A stretch of 64,000 nt of DNA from Anastatus disparis. Lineage: Eukaryota; Arthropoda; Insecta; Hymenoptera; Eupelmidae. This document shows positions 30,001-45,000 of the stretch, one piece after another. A model generated the notes under the pieces. That model searched no databases, was not told the DNA's origin, and saw only the letters and a list, made by a program, of their open reading frames with translations. Positions within the stretch are counted from its first letter, which is position 1, and each line of letters begins with the position of its first letter. Both the position numbers and the translations under genes were made by a program. The stretch spans positions 10,124,001 through 10,188,000 of the forward strand of contig JAFFSR010000229.1 in the NCBI GenBank assembly GCA_017163975.1, written 5' to 3'.

Positions 30001-33000
30001 TTCAATATTAAGTTATGATTGATGCTTCTCTTCTTTTTTTATAATGTTAGGATATATACCTGAAATTCTTATGGTGTATAAGCTTTTGGATGATGAACTC
30101 TCGTATTTTATTTTCTTTTGTGAATATTTCAATTTTCATCATGACGGCGGGCATAAGATCGTGATTTCTTTTTCTTCACGATCGGATAGATTTATTACAT
30201 CCGTAGTTTCAATAAATGCATACTTTCATAATTTATTTATTTTTTTAAAGGTTTTATTTGTCTAAGGAAGTAATTCTTTGCTTGAATATAAATTTGATGA
30301 ATTCATTAAATGAAACATAATATTTAGATTTTTTTTATGATGTATTTACATTGGATGATTATATTTTAAAAACTTGTACCATTTAAATGTATAATTTTTT
30401 TATTTGCATTGATTTTGATAATATTTATCAATTAAATGAAAAAAAACAAAAGAATTGAAAAATTTAAATTAAAAAGTTGATGTTTCTAACGAAAAAATCA
30501 AGACAACTGAACCCTGAGGATAAAATTTATTCTCTTCACTTTCACGAGTTTTACTATTTTTCGAGTTCATTTAAATTTCCAGTAAAATGAAAATTCCTCC
30601 TGTCATCGTAATTTTCAATGACGCCGATTTCTAAAATTATTTCACATATTAACAGAAAAACATAATTTTTGTAATCGATGCCTAACAACTAGAAATAATT
30701 TTACTGAAATTAACAATATTTTATACTTCGTCTCATAACAAAATTTAAGTGCTGAAGAAAATTTAGCGAATCAAGCGAGAAATGCCAAGTGGCGCAACTC
30801 GTTTTTTCAACTATATTATTAAAGCTGCTTTTTTTTTTAATAAATAAAAAAAATCAATCATTTTACTTAAAACTTTTATTGCTATTCATATCAATTTTAT
30901 ATTATCGGGGTTAAGTTTATCAGAGCATCTTAAATTTAAATCTAAGATAAAAAAAATATTTATTTCATGCTATTGACATTTTACCTATTTTGTCATCACA
31001 TTATTAATAAAATGTTTGTCGAAATATCGACATTAACTTCATGATGTTCACATATACGATTGTAATGACTATGACGGCATATATGATTATTCAATTTTTT
31101 TCATTAATCCATTCTAGCATAAATTTCAAATACGTAACAAACCTTAATTAAATAAACCACAAACTCCGTACGCGTAACTATAAACCATTCCGCTATGATT
31201 CTTCTACAATTCAACTGCATAACTATAGGAAAAACCAACAAAATGAATTTTAAAAAATCACCGCGAACAAGCAGTACAATGAAAACCACATTTTCTCTTC
31301 AATCACGACGAAACAACGTGCATACGTATACAACAATAAATAAATTGTCGCTTAGATATTCGGCGAATAGAAAATATATAAATAAATAAAGCCTAAAATT
31401 ACGCCGAGATAGAGAAAATAAATGGCGAAGCGTTTTCGTAAAGATAGTGAGAGTCGCGTCGCGTGAAATGCATATAATATGCAGAACTTTCGATGATTAT
31501 ATAGAAATCGTTATAAAGGAGATCGTGCATCATCTTTTATTATAACCGCCTACGTTATAAAGAATTTTATTCAAATTCAGAGCGATGCTTTCTACTTTTC
31601 CTTTCCTTTTTTTTTTCTTTTCTTCAGCGCCGCTGTTATAAATTCCGTTTTATTTTTTTTACTCTCGACTCCTTAAAAAATGCTTTTATCCTCGCGTATT
31701 ATGTACGAGATCGTTGAAATAATGGAAAGGTCATTGACGCAATGAAGAGAAAAATTAAATCATCATTATTGTTTTTCCTTACAAAGACGAATTTATTTGA
31801 TTTTTTTTTTTTTATTTACGACAAGAAAGCGCCGCATCGGTGATCGATTTATACACCGGGGAAGTGAAAATAGAAAAGATAATAGTAGGAGCAAGTTTTG
31901 TAGTTTGAAGGTTCCGAGGTAATTTCTAATTTGGACGAACGATTATTTTTTCGATCGTCCGATTCTTACGAGTCTAATTGGATAAAAATATATAGCATCG
32001 AAGAATATTTACCACGATGCTTTTGACGGGGCATCGCCGTAATTTATATTAAACGATATTGAAATTGACGGTCTGTAATTGCTTGTATATTATAACGATG
32101 TTTTCTTTTTTTTTCTCTCTTTGCTTACGGATTGAATTTAATGTAGCAGAAAATGAAAAATTTATTAATCAAATTTAAGATAATTTTCACTTTTTTTTGT
32201 GATCTCATTAATAAGTCGACGATTGAGAAATCAAACGTATATAATTCTAATTTATGGGGTACTTGAACGGAAAATTTAATGGAATCAAAGGAGAACGTAA
32301 TAAAAATATGTGTGTTTATTAAAATTTATAGAATTTGAAAGTTTTACGTTTAATTTTTAATTGATTCCATAACGACAATTTCACTTTCGTACATGACTTT
32401 CAAAATTTTTATCCTTTTCCAAAAAAGAAAAAAAACATAATTTTTTTAAATAAACTGAATCTCTACATTACTTTGATATCTATATCAGTAATAACAATGT
32501 GCGTAAGAATTATTCGTTACACAATCAAGAAGAAAAAAGAAACTCTTCTTTAAGCTTTCCGTTGCATAAACACAACGTCTAATCAAATAAAGAAGAGAAA
32601 AAAAAACAGTTCGATCATTGTACCTTTACGCGTTTGCATAATCCAAAGTACAATTATCGCCTTCACACTTATAACTACCAAGGCGTTAATAATCATTTCC
32701 ATGTCATCGCTCGCAGCTTGCAAACGCAACAATCAATAACAAAAAGCAGAAAAAGAAGAAAAATTGTAATATGTTCTTATCGCGTACCACGTGAAAATGA
32801 TCTCTTGCTTAGCCTTTAGGCAATTTTTCTTATCTTTTTGATTGTAGAAATTCTTACACGACTCTAATCATATTCAGATTATAAGCGCGTGGCTCTGAGC
32901 TAGACGCTTTTTGATTTAAAAAAAAAACAGATTTAATTAATAAGATTTTAGATATTGTATTGACTTAATTAGTAATGAAAGTATTAGATACTCAAAAGAT

Positions 33001-36000
33001 CACCGCCCATATCGAAAGCCACGATACTTTAGTAGCATATTAATTTTCACTTTGTTTAATAACGCAGGCAAATGTAAACTATTAAAAAAAATATGCATAC
33101 CTTTCATGCAAATAGTTAATTTATATGCGGATTAGAAAACTATGATTTATTTTTTCTTTTAAATTATCGTAATAAAATATGAAATCATTTGCAAGAGAAT
33201 TGTAAATCAAAATTCTCAATTTCTTCTGTTCAACTTTGTAATAAAGATTTCGTACGTAAAATAATTAATAATTTAATATCAATTATTTAATACATAAAGT
33301 AAAAATTATAATTTAAGAAATCAAGTAAAATTTTTAATTTTTTAATTGTTTTGTACTCATTTACTAATTTTTTATTTTTTATTTTTATTTAACGTCGCTT
33401 TATTTATGCTATCATTGTAAGGCTAATTGGCGACGGAGATTGTCAGTATGTTTGTGAACTTCAGCACATGTAACGCACAGCGGTGCTTGTATCAATCGGC
33501 CGAGAGCGGGATTCGAACTCGGAAGCCCGAGATTAATAATTCATCGCTCTACCGACTGAGCCATTGACGACTTCGATAAATTATAATACTATTTTCACAA
33601 ATAGTATTTGAAAATTCGAATAACTTATAATAAATTATTTATAACAGAACTTTTGTGCGGTATTTTGTAAAACAATGAAATTCCAAGATAAATTTTTTAA
33701 AAAACCATCATCTATGTAAATATTGTTCATCTAATCTGCTTAACCGTTACGAATTTAACTTGTTAAAGACTTCATTTTTTTTTTAACTTTCTAAAAGTGA
33801 AAGCCATAAGATAATTTTTAAACTACTTTATTTTTCAAATAAATTTTCATTTTTAGATTTTTCTGATACATTCCCACACGCCTTTTTTTTCAGAATAAAA
33901 TATTCATTTTTATGTTTATTCCAGAAGTATACAAATTACTTAAAGACTAACTGAGAGATAGATTATAGTTTCTAACAAAGAAAAATTCAAAATCATTTTC
34001 GTTCATTTAAATTTTTCAAAATCAATTATGATTGCATAATTTGCTTTAAAAAATGTATAACTGGTATTTAGATTAAAATTTGCAAACTTATTAAAATTCA
34101 CAGCACAAATTTAATTATGAAATACACTTATGAGATAAGAAAAGATTGAAAAAATCAATCTAATATAATGTAAACATTAATATATTGAAGTGATTAAATA
34201 ATTTTCAACAAATTAAAAACAAGAAATAATCGAAAAAGAAAATAAATAAATAATTACGCACTACCAATACATTAACAACAATAATTTAACTCCAACAAAA
34301 TATGTATCAACATGGTAGCTCATAAGCCTCCGCGTGTATCTAGTTATAAATCATAACCGCTTTGCGGAACGGTCTTGTGTTTTAGATATGCGCGATAATG
34401 AAACTTACGCTCGTATATATGCGTGCTCATCGAGATTCAAAGGCAAACATTTACGCCGGAAGTTAATCTTTCATCGTTTATATATCTTTTTTTTGTTTTT
34501 TTTTTTCGTTTTTTTTTAACGGATTAAAAGGGATTTTTCTTTGTGAGATTAGATATGAATAAATGTAGCGATTTTTATAGAGTTTTAAACGAGATTATGC
34601 TTTAGATTAATTTTTAATTTGATTATCAGATGTGAAGTGCTTTTATTTTTCAAGTTCTTTTCTAAATTCTCGTTTGAGATTTTGTTCTCCAGAAACATAA
34701 AAAAAAACATTTTTAAAAAATAGAGAAAATTAGTTCTTGTAAGTTTGCAATAATAAAACTAATTTAACACTTCATTCAACTGAAAAAATACAGGATCTTA
34801 GTACTATATGCATTACGAAAAAAAAAGAGAAAAAAAAAGTTGTAAAGGTTGTCTGATCTTTTTAAAAACAATTTGTAACATTGAGTTTAGATTCATAACT
34901 TATTGCTGTTTGCCAATCTCCTGCGGAAATACGTTTCCTGGTGCAACCCAAGAAGAATATGCTATTTCTTTTATTATTTCATCAAGAAATAAGAAAAAAA
35001 AGAATTAATACTTGTATAAAAAAACATTGAGAATCGTAAAAAAATAAAATAATTTTCCTTATACTCGTGTATCAAGAACGCGTTACTTTTAATCTTTTTT
35101 CTTAATTAAAAATTGAATCAGTTAATGTAAACATAGTTACGTAAAATGATGTTAATGCCAATCAAAAAAGTTCTTTTGAATTCGCTTTCGTTTATAAAAT
35201 CATCATTCGATAAAGTTCATTGACAGGACCAGTTGATAAAAATTGGCGAATTGTTTGCTGAATTATATAATGATTGTTATTATAATAGTTTAATTTCGAC
35301 AGTTATTGTTGCAAAAATAATTTATGTCACCCAAGTATCATTTCAATTTAATATTACTCAATTATAAATAAACGTAATCGTTATTTTTGTACAGTTAAAC
35401 GAGATTTAAGTTAATCGAAAATTATTTATTTCTTTTAACGACTTGAACGATGTAACGAGGGATCGTATGATTTTAAATCCATACTTTTTCACTTAATTAT
35501 CTTTCTTTTGCTTTGCATTCGAATATTCGGCCAGTAACGGTGAGGTTTGGTTTTGATTATCGCTCGTAGCTCTTATTTGATATGCATGTGATTTTAAAAT
35601 TATTCCCAAGTGAAAGTAAAACTGTAATTTTTATCATTTTTTTCTTTTTTATTATTTGTTGTATTTTGTTGTAGTGTAAAGTAAAAGCATTTCCGTGTTA
35701 TTTCTTTTTGTTTTCAGGGAAACTTTAATGACAATATTTAACAATTTTATTTATTTATTTATTTATATATACGCTTAGTTTTCAATGGGTAATAAATATT
35801 ATCAGACGTTGTAAATTGAAATAAAGAAAACATCGTGGAAGTTTTTTTAGTATAAACAATTTTCTTGAAAAATTTTAATATATTCGAGTATCAATATTTA
35901 TTAAGAATTAATTGGAAAAATTGGAAAATATTTAGTTTCACAAGATTAAATATCCGATACTTAAACAATTAAAGAAGCAAATTTTAAACTCAGGCATTAA

Positions 36001-39000
36001 GTACTTTTAATAATTAAAAACGGTAATATTTTATTAGTTTAAGACAAAAGCCTTTAATATAAAAAATAAATTGTTATTTTATTTCTTAACAAAAATATTT
36101 TAAGAAATATACTTTTCTTTGGGACTTTTGAAACATGGTATAACTTCAGTAAAAATCAACTTTCAAAAGTTACCTTTTTCTCAAGTATAATAATTACTAT
36201 CCAACTGAATCGTCTAGATTTGCCGTTAAGATTTTATATTCGGACAGCTTTTAGTAAAAAAATATTAATCTTCTAACGATTCTACAATTTTTACAAGTTT
36301 TAAGCTCTTTTGTATATTTGAATAAGCGACCATCGATATAAATGTGTTTGATTATTATTAAAACAGAGCTTTTAGATATATTAATTATTTTTCTTTTTTT
36401 ACAACATAAATCCAATAATCAACAAAGCTGGAGATTACATGAATTATGCATAACAATCTTCTCAGATAAAAAATAGCTAATAAAATCTAAGTATCGGAAA
36501 CATTACTTTATTCCATTAAAATATTGAAATAAACCATAAAATATCTATACAGCTTCAATCAATTAATAAAACTGAATCAATAAAATTAATCAAAAACGTT
36601 CTCACGCATGCTGAAAAACGGAAATACTTTGAAGAGAGATAAAGATAATGAAAATGACTAGGCTTACATTCGCGATCGAGGTCAGAGGAACGGTGTAAAT
36701 AAGCGTCTAAATGTAATTTTTGCAAAGGTGTACGCGTGTGTGCATATAGGTGAAAATATCTTGAAAAGCATGACCTTTTGGCTTAGTAGGTATATGTACA
36801 CATAGGAGGCACACGTGCGTGTAATGTCAATGTGACTTTCTTTTCGAACGTGTTCTCTCGTACATATACCTCTATAAGATATCTAGATTTTCAACGAGAT
36901 GAAAGTGATGGAAATTAAAAGGATATCTTTATGGTTATTTGTTGCTTTTTTTCTTCTTTACTTTTATTTTCACGAGATTAAACTGAGATCGTTCATTTTT
37001 TTTCTCTGCTCGTGCTATATGGAGAAAAGTTGAAAATTGAAGAAATTCAAAGAGGTTGTAAATCGTTATTAGATAAATTTTATAGAAATTTTCAGATAAA
37101 ACCTTATAACAAGGTAATGGCGTTACCTTTAAAGAAATCTTACGTTGGAAAATTTTTTTTTTTTTCTCAAGACTTTACCATTTTCACTTAGCACTAATTA
37201 AACTCACGAAAAATACTGTTATAATAAACTTTGATAGAATGGCGCACGTGAGAAATATTATCGCTCCATATAGCGCGTACAATGTTTTTGTTAAACATCA
37301 TATTGTGAATTAAATGCTTGATTATTGAGTTATAATCCTTGATTTTTATAAGTTTTTCAAAAGGTTCTTAATTTAATTAAAATTACATTTTTTGTGTAAT
37401 TTAAAAAAAAAAATTCAATTCTGACATAAGTAGAATTGGTAAAGGAAATTAAGAAAAAAAAATATTAGAATTTTAGAGTAAGAAATCTTTATATCATTTA
37501 CAACATTCACATTTCTTTTGTTTCGTAAAAAAAAGGAACTTCTTCGATTTTAAAATTAGGTCTTATCAACAAGTACATTCATCCATCATAATTAGTAATT
37601 GCAAGAGAAAAAAACGGAAACTATTAAGTAATTTAATCCTATTACAATGCATTGTGTGTACATTTTCAATGTTAGATATTAAAAAAAAAAATGTGCTGTG
37701 AGAAGTACATTCAATAATCTTGATATTATTACATTTAATTATTAGCATATATCTAGATTATAAATTATCTATTTAAAAATGTGTTCTTACAACGCATACA
37801 AATACATTTTCAATAACTTCAAATGTTTTATTGTTCTCGATAAACTCAAAGTTTCTACTAGAGTTTAGATTAATAAATATAGCCAAATCATTTTCTATAT
37901 GATGTATTTATAATATAAAACAAAAAGAAGTTTAAAAATTTATGACATGATAATCATTGTTTTATTAAAATGCAGAACGTATATTGTTTGAGAAAAGGGC
38001 AAACAAAAAAAAAGAACTGAAAATGACAAAATCGAAATTCTTTTTTTTAAATTTATTTAATGTCGCTGTATTTATGCTATTATTACGATGCCAATTAGTA
38101 GCGGAGGTTTCTGAGTGTGTTTGTGAACAAAGCTCATCTAACGTACATTGGTGCAGCAAAAAATTGTTGAATAAATAATGATAAAATGAGTATAAATGTT
38201 CTCCAAATATTTTAGAATTGTAATTTAGTAATCTTAAGATTTTAGTCAGAGGTTTAAAATAGAAAAAAATTATAATTTAAAGAATAATTTTGTTTTAATC
38301 AATGATTAATTAAAGCTTTAGCCACCGTGATTCCTATACAAAAAACTTCATCCCAGCAACTAAAAAGGTTAAACTGTACGATCCCCTTAAATTCACAACT
38401 CGTGAAACTTCTTACAATTAGTAAAAGTTTGTTTTTTGTCATAAAAATATTAAATTTAACGAACAAAAATTTTTCAGAAAACAATGATCCATAAATTTAA
38501 ACTCGAAGAAAAAAGAAAAAGAAAAACGCTTCTTTCATCTTAACACAATTACAAAAAAGCAAAAAAAAAAATTGGTAACCATCGCGTGAAAATCGCTGTT
38601 CAGCTCAACTTCTTTACCTATATAGAACTACTCGACACTTGAGTTCTATACCCAACAGTCACAGCTGAAACGCCAAGTAGGTCAGAAAAAAAAGGACTTG
38701 AGTATATATACCTTAGGCAACTCATGCGCGCGTCCAAAGATGATACCCATCTTTCTTTCTTTATCTTTTGCATACACACGTACCTCTGTATGTGCGAACA
38801 TATTCATTTATATTTCTATATTTTTTTTCTTTATTTTTTTTATCTTTATATATATATGTAGCTTTTTTTTATCTTTTTCTCCTTTCTTTTCTTATTACCT
38901 TTACGGGAATCGCCCAAGTGAAAGCCTTTAAACGTTGAAAACGCATGAACGCGACTTCTAATGTTTGCACATGTTGTGTGTATATGTGACTCTTTTTAAA

Positions 39001-42000
39001 CATGTGTCTCTACTTAATTACAAGAGCAACGATTGCGACAGTTTTTAATAAAGCATGTGTAAGAATTAATTTTTTCCTTTTTTTTTTTAATTTTTAATGT
39101 TCTTAATTTTTCTTCGGGTGAAAAAAATACTGCTGCACTCATTTGGATAATTTGCTTTTTTTTAGACAAGTGTCATAATAATTGAAGTTACGACCAAACG
39201 TAGTCGTTCGTTAAGAAGTTCCATTTTAATTACGTACGAAGAACGAACACCTTTTTACTTTTTTTCTCTGCGTTGATATAATAAAATTTTGAAATCTCAT
39301 CTAATTATGTGTAAAATTTTGAATAAATGCTTACAATAACAAAAATTCAATGTGTTACAGAGATATAAAATAATTAATACAGCGTTTAAAAATACTGCAT
39401 TAATGACTTTCCGACAAATTATTTAACAGAGCAAAAAAAGGAAAACGTTTTCGTTTACCGTTAATCTTGAAACTTGAATAATTTATCTACAGCGCATTAC
39501 AAAAATCATTTAAACTTGAAACAAAAAATTTAAGTTTAAAATAAAGAAAAACAAAGTAAAACACCAAAAATTGTCCTAGTTTTCTCATCTCTCCGTTATT
39601 TCTACACTTGCACTTTAATTCTCCTTGGGTCGGCTTAATTGTGCCACACTTTGCGCGCGATTTCGTCAGTGTGTAAAAAGAACGAAAAGGTAAAAAAAAA
39701 ATGGAAAAATAAGGCTATTACGTTTTATTCTGATGCAAATTTTTTATTTTTACGATCCTTTACCCACTGCGACGACTTTTATAGTCCTTTAGCAATTTTA
39801 ACGCAAGCTCGTTAAAGCTGTAAATAACTTATATTGAAACTAAGGACATTATAATACGTAATTGTCGCGTTACGTTTAATGAGACATGAGCAATGAGCGT
39901 TGCGAGAAACTGGAATGATGATTTAGAAACAAAAATAAATTAACAATGCGAGACATCATAATATCCTTGAAAAACGTGAAAAATAAATTTATGTTTACAT
40001 ACAACTAAATTTTTTTTATTAAATTTATGAGAAAATTAATGAAACTTGGTAATTGGTTAGATTTTTTAATCTAATCACGCGTGAGAATAGAAGAAAAGAA
40101 AGAGTTGTTTACTCATTTTAATTATTCATCTTCGTTTCCAATAATAATAAAACTTTAGCTATTTTAAAAGTTTTTTATTAGAAAATAAATGTAAGAAATG
40201 ACGTATTTTATCTATTAATCGATTCACCATAGAAAGTTGTCACCGATTGTTTGTATTTCCAGTTCTTCCTCTAATCCTAAACAAGGATTCATCTTAACAA
40301 AAATTTTAAAAACCTTTTAAAACTCCATTATTCTAATTTAAAACAACAATAAATTTAAATTAATAAGTACCGATTAACTTCTTGAAAAAATACGTTTATA
40401 ATAAATTCCAACATCCAACAATCTTATCAAATTTCACTAAACTTTATCCACCCGTGCTATAAATCAACTTAATTTGAATTAAAACTAAAAAGGAAAAAAC
40501 TAATCTATAAAGAACAAAAAACAAACTCTCACTTCCAATCGTGCGACGTGAGAAGAAAAAAATAAAGAAACGGTTATTTCATCACAGGCACTTGTATGCA
40601 TTGTGAATGAAGTGGAAAAAAATAAATAAATTATGTCTATAAGAGAGAGAATCTCGACACAAGAGGCAATAAGGTATACGAAAAAAGTAATGACCAGCAC
40701 GCGCCCGCTTGCGTTTACGCTTTACAAAGTCGCGTTATGTCATTTTGTTAAAAGAGAGAGAGAATAAGTTTTCTGTTTGAAGAACAAGAGATTTACGTTT
40801 TACGACTCTCAGCGGTGTTTATTCTGCGTTGCCCAATTCGTTCTTTTTAACACAATGGCACGGAGAGGATTTTAAAATAGAATCGTGCATTATTTATCTT
40901 CTGTGTTGTTTTTTTCTTATTTTCATTTTTATAGGTGTAAAAGTAATTTGTCGGGATTTAATTTAAGTGATGGGCGAAGAAATTTAGCGTCTGCTTGATT
41001 TACTACTGTGTGAAATTTAGTAATATGAGTTGATTTATATTGTATTATATTGGGAATACGTAAGTGCCACTGGTTAAAGGCTTGGGCTTTGACTTGGGAA
41101 GCTCCTAAGTACGAGTTCGATTTCCGATCTTGGCCAAGTTAGCAAGCTTATCTGAATTCATTCGGGTTTTTTTTCATGAGTTTTTTCTTTTACTATGATT
41201 CTGTTGATTTGAAATCCACTTTAAATTGTATATTTACCTGATTGAGTGAATTGCTCTATCTTGAAATTATTTAATTATAAATTATAAATTTAATTGCAAT
41301 AAAAAATAGTAATAATATTATTTTTTTACTATAAAAAAAACTATTTTTACTAAAATATATTGTATGTGTCTGAATATTTATATATTTATATAATATAACT
41401 ATATATTTAGATTTTTGACAGACAAACGCATACATTTTTTTAAGTTTAAATTGCGGAGTAATCGGAGAACGAATGTGGCGTGTGTTCGAAAATTGCTTTT
41501 TGAAAAAGTCCAGTATGCTATGTCATGTGTATTTATTTAGCTTAGAATAGACCATAAGGTAAAGGGGGTTCCGAGAGATGACGGGCTAGACACATGTTGT
41601 AACGGTCAAACCCAGAATATAATAATAATAATGTTGGGAGCGTTATTATGAAATTTAAAAATTTAATAAAAAACAAAAGTTTAATTTTAAATTGTTAAAA
41701 AACAAATGTTTAAAAAAATTGTTTTGCTCCACTTGCAACTGTCCATAATACAGATAAACTTTTTTTTTTAATTTAACGTCACTGTATTTATGCTATCATT
41801 GCGATGCTAATTAGCGACGGAGATCGTCAATGTGTTTATGAACAAAGCACATGTAACGTACAGTGGTGCTTGTATGAATCGGCCGCTGAGAGCAGGATTC
41901 GAACTCGGGACCTCGAGATTACGAATCCAACGCTCTACCGACTGAGCCACTGACGACCTTATATCCTTCTGTTTAAATAAATTACATAAAAATTTTATAA

Positions 42001-45000
42001 AAAAAATGAGCCTGATAAAATATTTATTCAAAACTTTAAAACGAAAAATCAATCCTAATTTTTCCTTGTTTTCAAACAGGTGATGGTCTGCCAGGCACAA
42101 TAGTCGTGCGTGTTGGTAATAATCGTCCGGATCTCGGTACGAATCCAATATGTAATAGATTTACAGGTCCACTGGAAGAAGGTCAACCATTATTTTTGCC
42201 ATGCAATCCACCGATGCCCGGTGCTTTTGTTTCCGTGCATCTTGAAGCTGCATCGCAAACACCGTTCCCTGTACAGTTGTCACTTTGCGAGGCGTTTGTG
42301 TATACCGATCAGGTAAATTAAATATTTTATTGTAATAAAGATTAACAAGGAGTAATGAGAAAGTGATTTTTTATGGAAATTTTTGAAAGTATCGAATTAC
42401 AAATATCAGATTTCAATTAATTTAATTTTATTTTTTTTCACTCAATTAAGATTATTATTCCCAATTTATATTAATTATAAAATTTACAAAAAAAATTGTT
42501 GAGATACTTTTTATGAAAGTTAAAAAGTGTAATAATTACTTTCTATTATACATCAAGGCTTAATGAACGTTCTTGTAACAAATCAATAACGGCTCAAATA
42601 ACAATTTTTTTTTTTTTTTTTTTCAAAAAATTTCACGACGTTCGAAATTTTAAACTTTCTCAAATTATTTCGTGATTTAAAAAAGAAAGTAAGACAATGA
42701 TATTTTTCAACAAAATGAATTTTCAAAAGGAAAAAATCCTTATGTAGAAAAAAAGTACCTTTATAATTACACTGACACTTCGAAATGAGTATCTTGATAT
42801 AAATAATTTAATTACCTGATATGGCCTTATAATAAAAAAAAAATAAATTTCTAAAAATATTCAACAAAGAAATCAAGCAACATGCAATCTTTAAATTTCA
42901 AAAGAAAAATTTATCAAAAATCAAAAAGAAAGTCCCAAAACGAAAAATATTTTTTTCACAGGCATTGCCAATCGAACGTTGTCCGCAATTCCGTGATCAA
43001 CCACCAGGCTCTACAGCAACTTACAATGGCAAATGTTACATCTTTTACAATCGTCAGCCGCAAACATTCCGGGATGCCTTAGCATTTTGTCGTGCACGTG
43101 GCGGTACTCTTGTCGACGAAAGTAATCCAGCGTTGCAAGGATTCATTTCTTGGGAATTGTGGAGGAGACACAGGTATGATATATGATTGTCGTGTTATTA
43201 ATGGTTTCTTTTTCTTTTCTTTTACTTTTTATCGAGACAATGAGCGTGGTTTTAAGAAAAATTATTTTTGTGGGATTATTGCGTAGTTTTCTTTGTTAGA
43301 AAAAATATTATGCGGGCTTTTCGTCAATTTATTTTTATTATAATTAAAAGCTTCCAGGATTAAAATTTAGAAAAATTTATTCAAACAAATGTTATATAAT
43401 AATATTTTATTAATAATTTTGTCAAATAAATGATGATTCTTTCATACCTTACAATAATAAAATCTCTAAAAAATTGTTCATTAAAATAAATTAATGTTAT
43501 CGCAATTAAACATATATTCTGATAATCAATAAAATTAATTATCATAATATGTGCAGTCACGATTCTCATCAATTAAATAAAACCAATCATAAAAATTAAA
43601 CTTCATTACATCAATAAAATCTTGAATAATCAATCAAAATTCTTTTTTTAGAAGCGACACATCAAGTCAGTACTGGATGGGCGCAGTGAGAGATCCAAAG
43701 GACAGAACGGTATGGCGTTGGACTGGCAGCGGTGATGAAATATCCGTATCATTTTGGAGCTTGCCTCAAGGTACCGAGGAAGATTGTGCGCGTTACGATG
43801 GTAGCCGCGGCTGGCTTTGGTCCGACACACCTTGTAATCTTAGACTCAATTATATTTGCCAACACCGTGAGTATACAATTTTTTTTTTCTATTTTAATTT
43901 AATGCTTGTGTACTAATTTTGATTGATAAGATTCTAAGATTTTTTTATGGTGATGTGAATCTTGGATTAATGAAATTTTGTGAATAATAAGTAATGGTAA
44001 TAAACAATGGTTAGATGTTCTTTTTAAAAGTCATATGATTAGTAGTACTGAAAATATAACGACTTTTTTAATTCAATCGAAATATTAATTTTATATTACA
44101 TATTGAATTGTTGATGATTCAGAAATTGTTTCTTTTATAATCTGAATAAAGAATTATTATAACTGAAATTATATACAATTTTCATTCCATTAAATTCACA
44201 TAAAATTCATAAAGAAAAAGTTCTCAGTTCACATCCAATTTTCCATGATTAATCTCGCAATCTGATATATATTTTTTCATCCTTTTACCTTAATTTTACA
44301 TAAAAATTGAAATCATCATTCTCATTTTTTTTCCTCCTCTACAGAACCGCGCGCTTGTGGTCGACCAGAACAACCGCCAAATTCAACAATGACAGTAACA
44401 AGTCCAGCAAACGTTAAGGATCCAGCACGTAGTTATCAAGTCGGTACTACTGTTGAATATACCTGTGATACTGGTAGCCTTCTTATTGGTCCAGCTACTC
44501 GTAGTTGTCTTGATACTGGCTTTTACAATGAGTTCCCACCTGTTTGTAAAAGTAAGTATACGTCTTTCTTTTTTTTTTTAATTTTACATGTATATATATG
44601 TATAATAGTAAGTTATGAGACAAAAGGTAACGAGTTTTCGTGGTCGACAAATGGGGGTGTTACGAAATATGAATATTTATTTTGGCGGTTTTGGAATTAT
44701 ACGTTTGATATTTATTTTTTTTCTTGGATTCAGTTGACTGAAATGATAATTTTAATCAAAGCTATTTACTGAAATTCGAATTTTATTTATATAACAGTAT
44801 TGAAAATACAATCTAATTTAAAAATTTCATTTGCATTGAAAAAATAAATAAATTGACATATAAAAAAGAATATCTGAAATAATTTACTTTATTTTTCTAC
44901 AGGTATCGAGTGTGGATATCCAGCAGGTATAAAGCACGGCGGATACACTCTAATCAACAATACAGTGACATACCTTAGTCAAGTATTATACACTTGCGAG

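Larger units (their letters stand above)
29271..42079 (+). other. Intron of about 13 kb splitting the fucolectin-like module
   Basis: Bounded by GTAAGT at 29271 and TTTTCAAACAG ending at 42079. It contains three antisense SINE copies (one truncated), the second SINE downstream unit, a different tRNA-like element near 41.1 kb and a LINE-like tail near 41.6 kb. No coding exon was recognised inside. The 3' SINE ends only about 120 bp before the acceptor at 42079. Confidence 0.72.

Noticed and set aside
41807..42148. Open frame of 113 codons on the minus strand
   Set aside because: It reads through the SINE and antisense to the fucolectin-like exon. Similar SVAQSVER peptides arise from other SINE copies.
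42106..43286. Overlapping alternate-frame open frames across the lectin exons
   Set aside because: They are shadows of the spliced frame, which carries the domain motifs.
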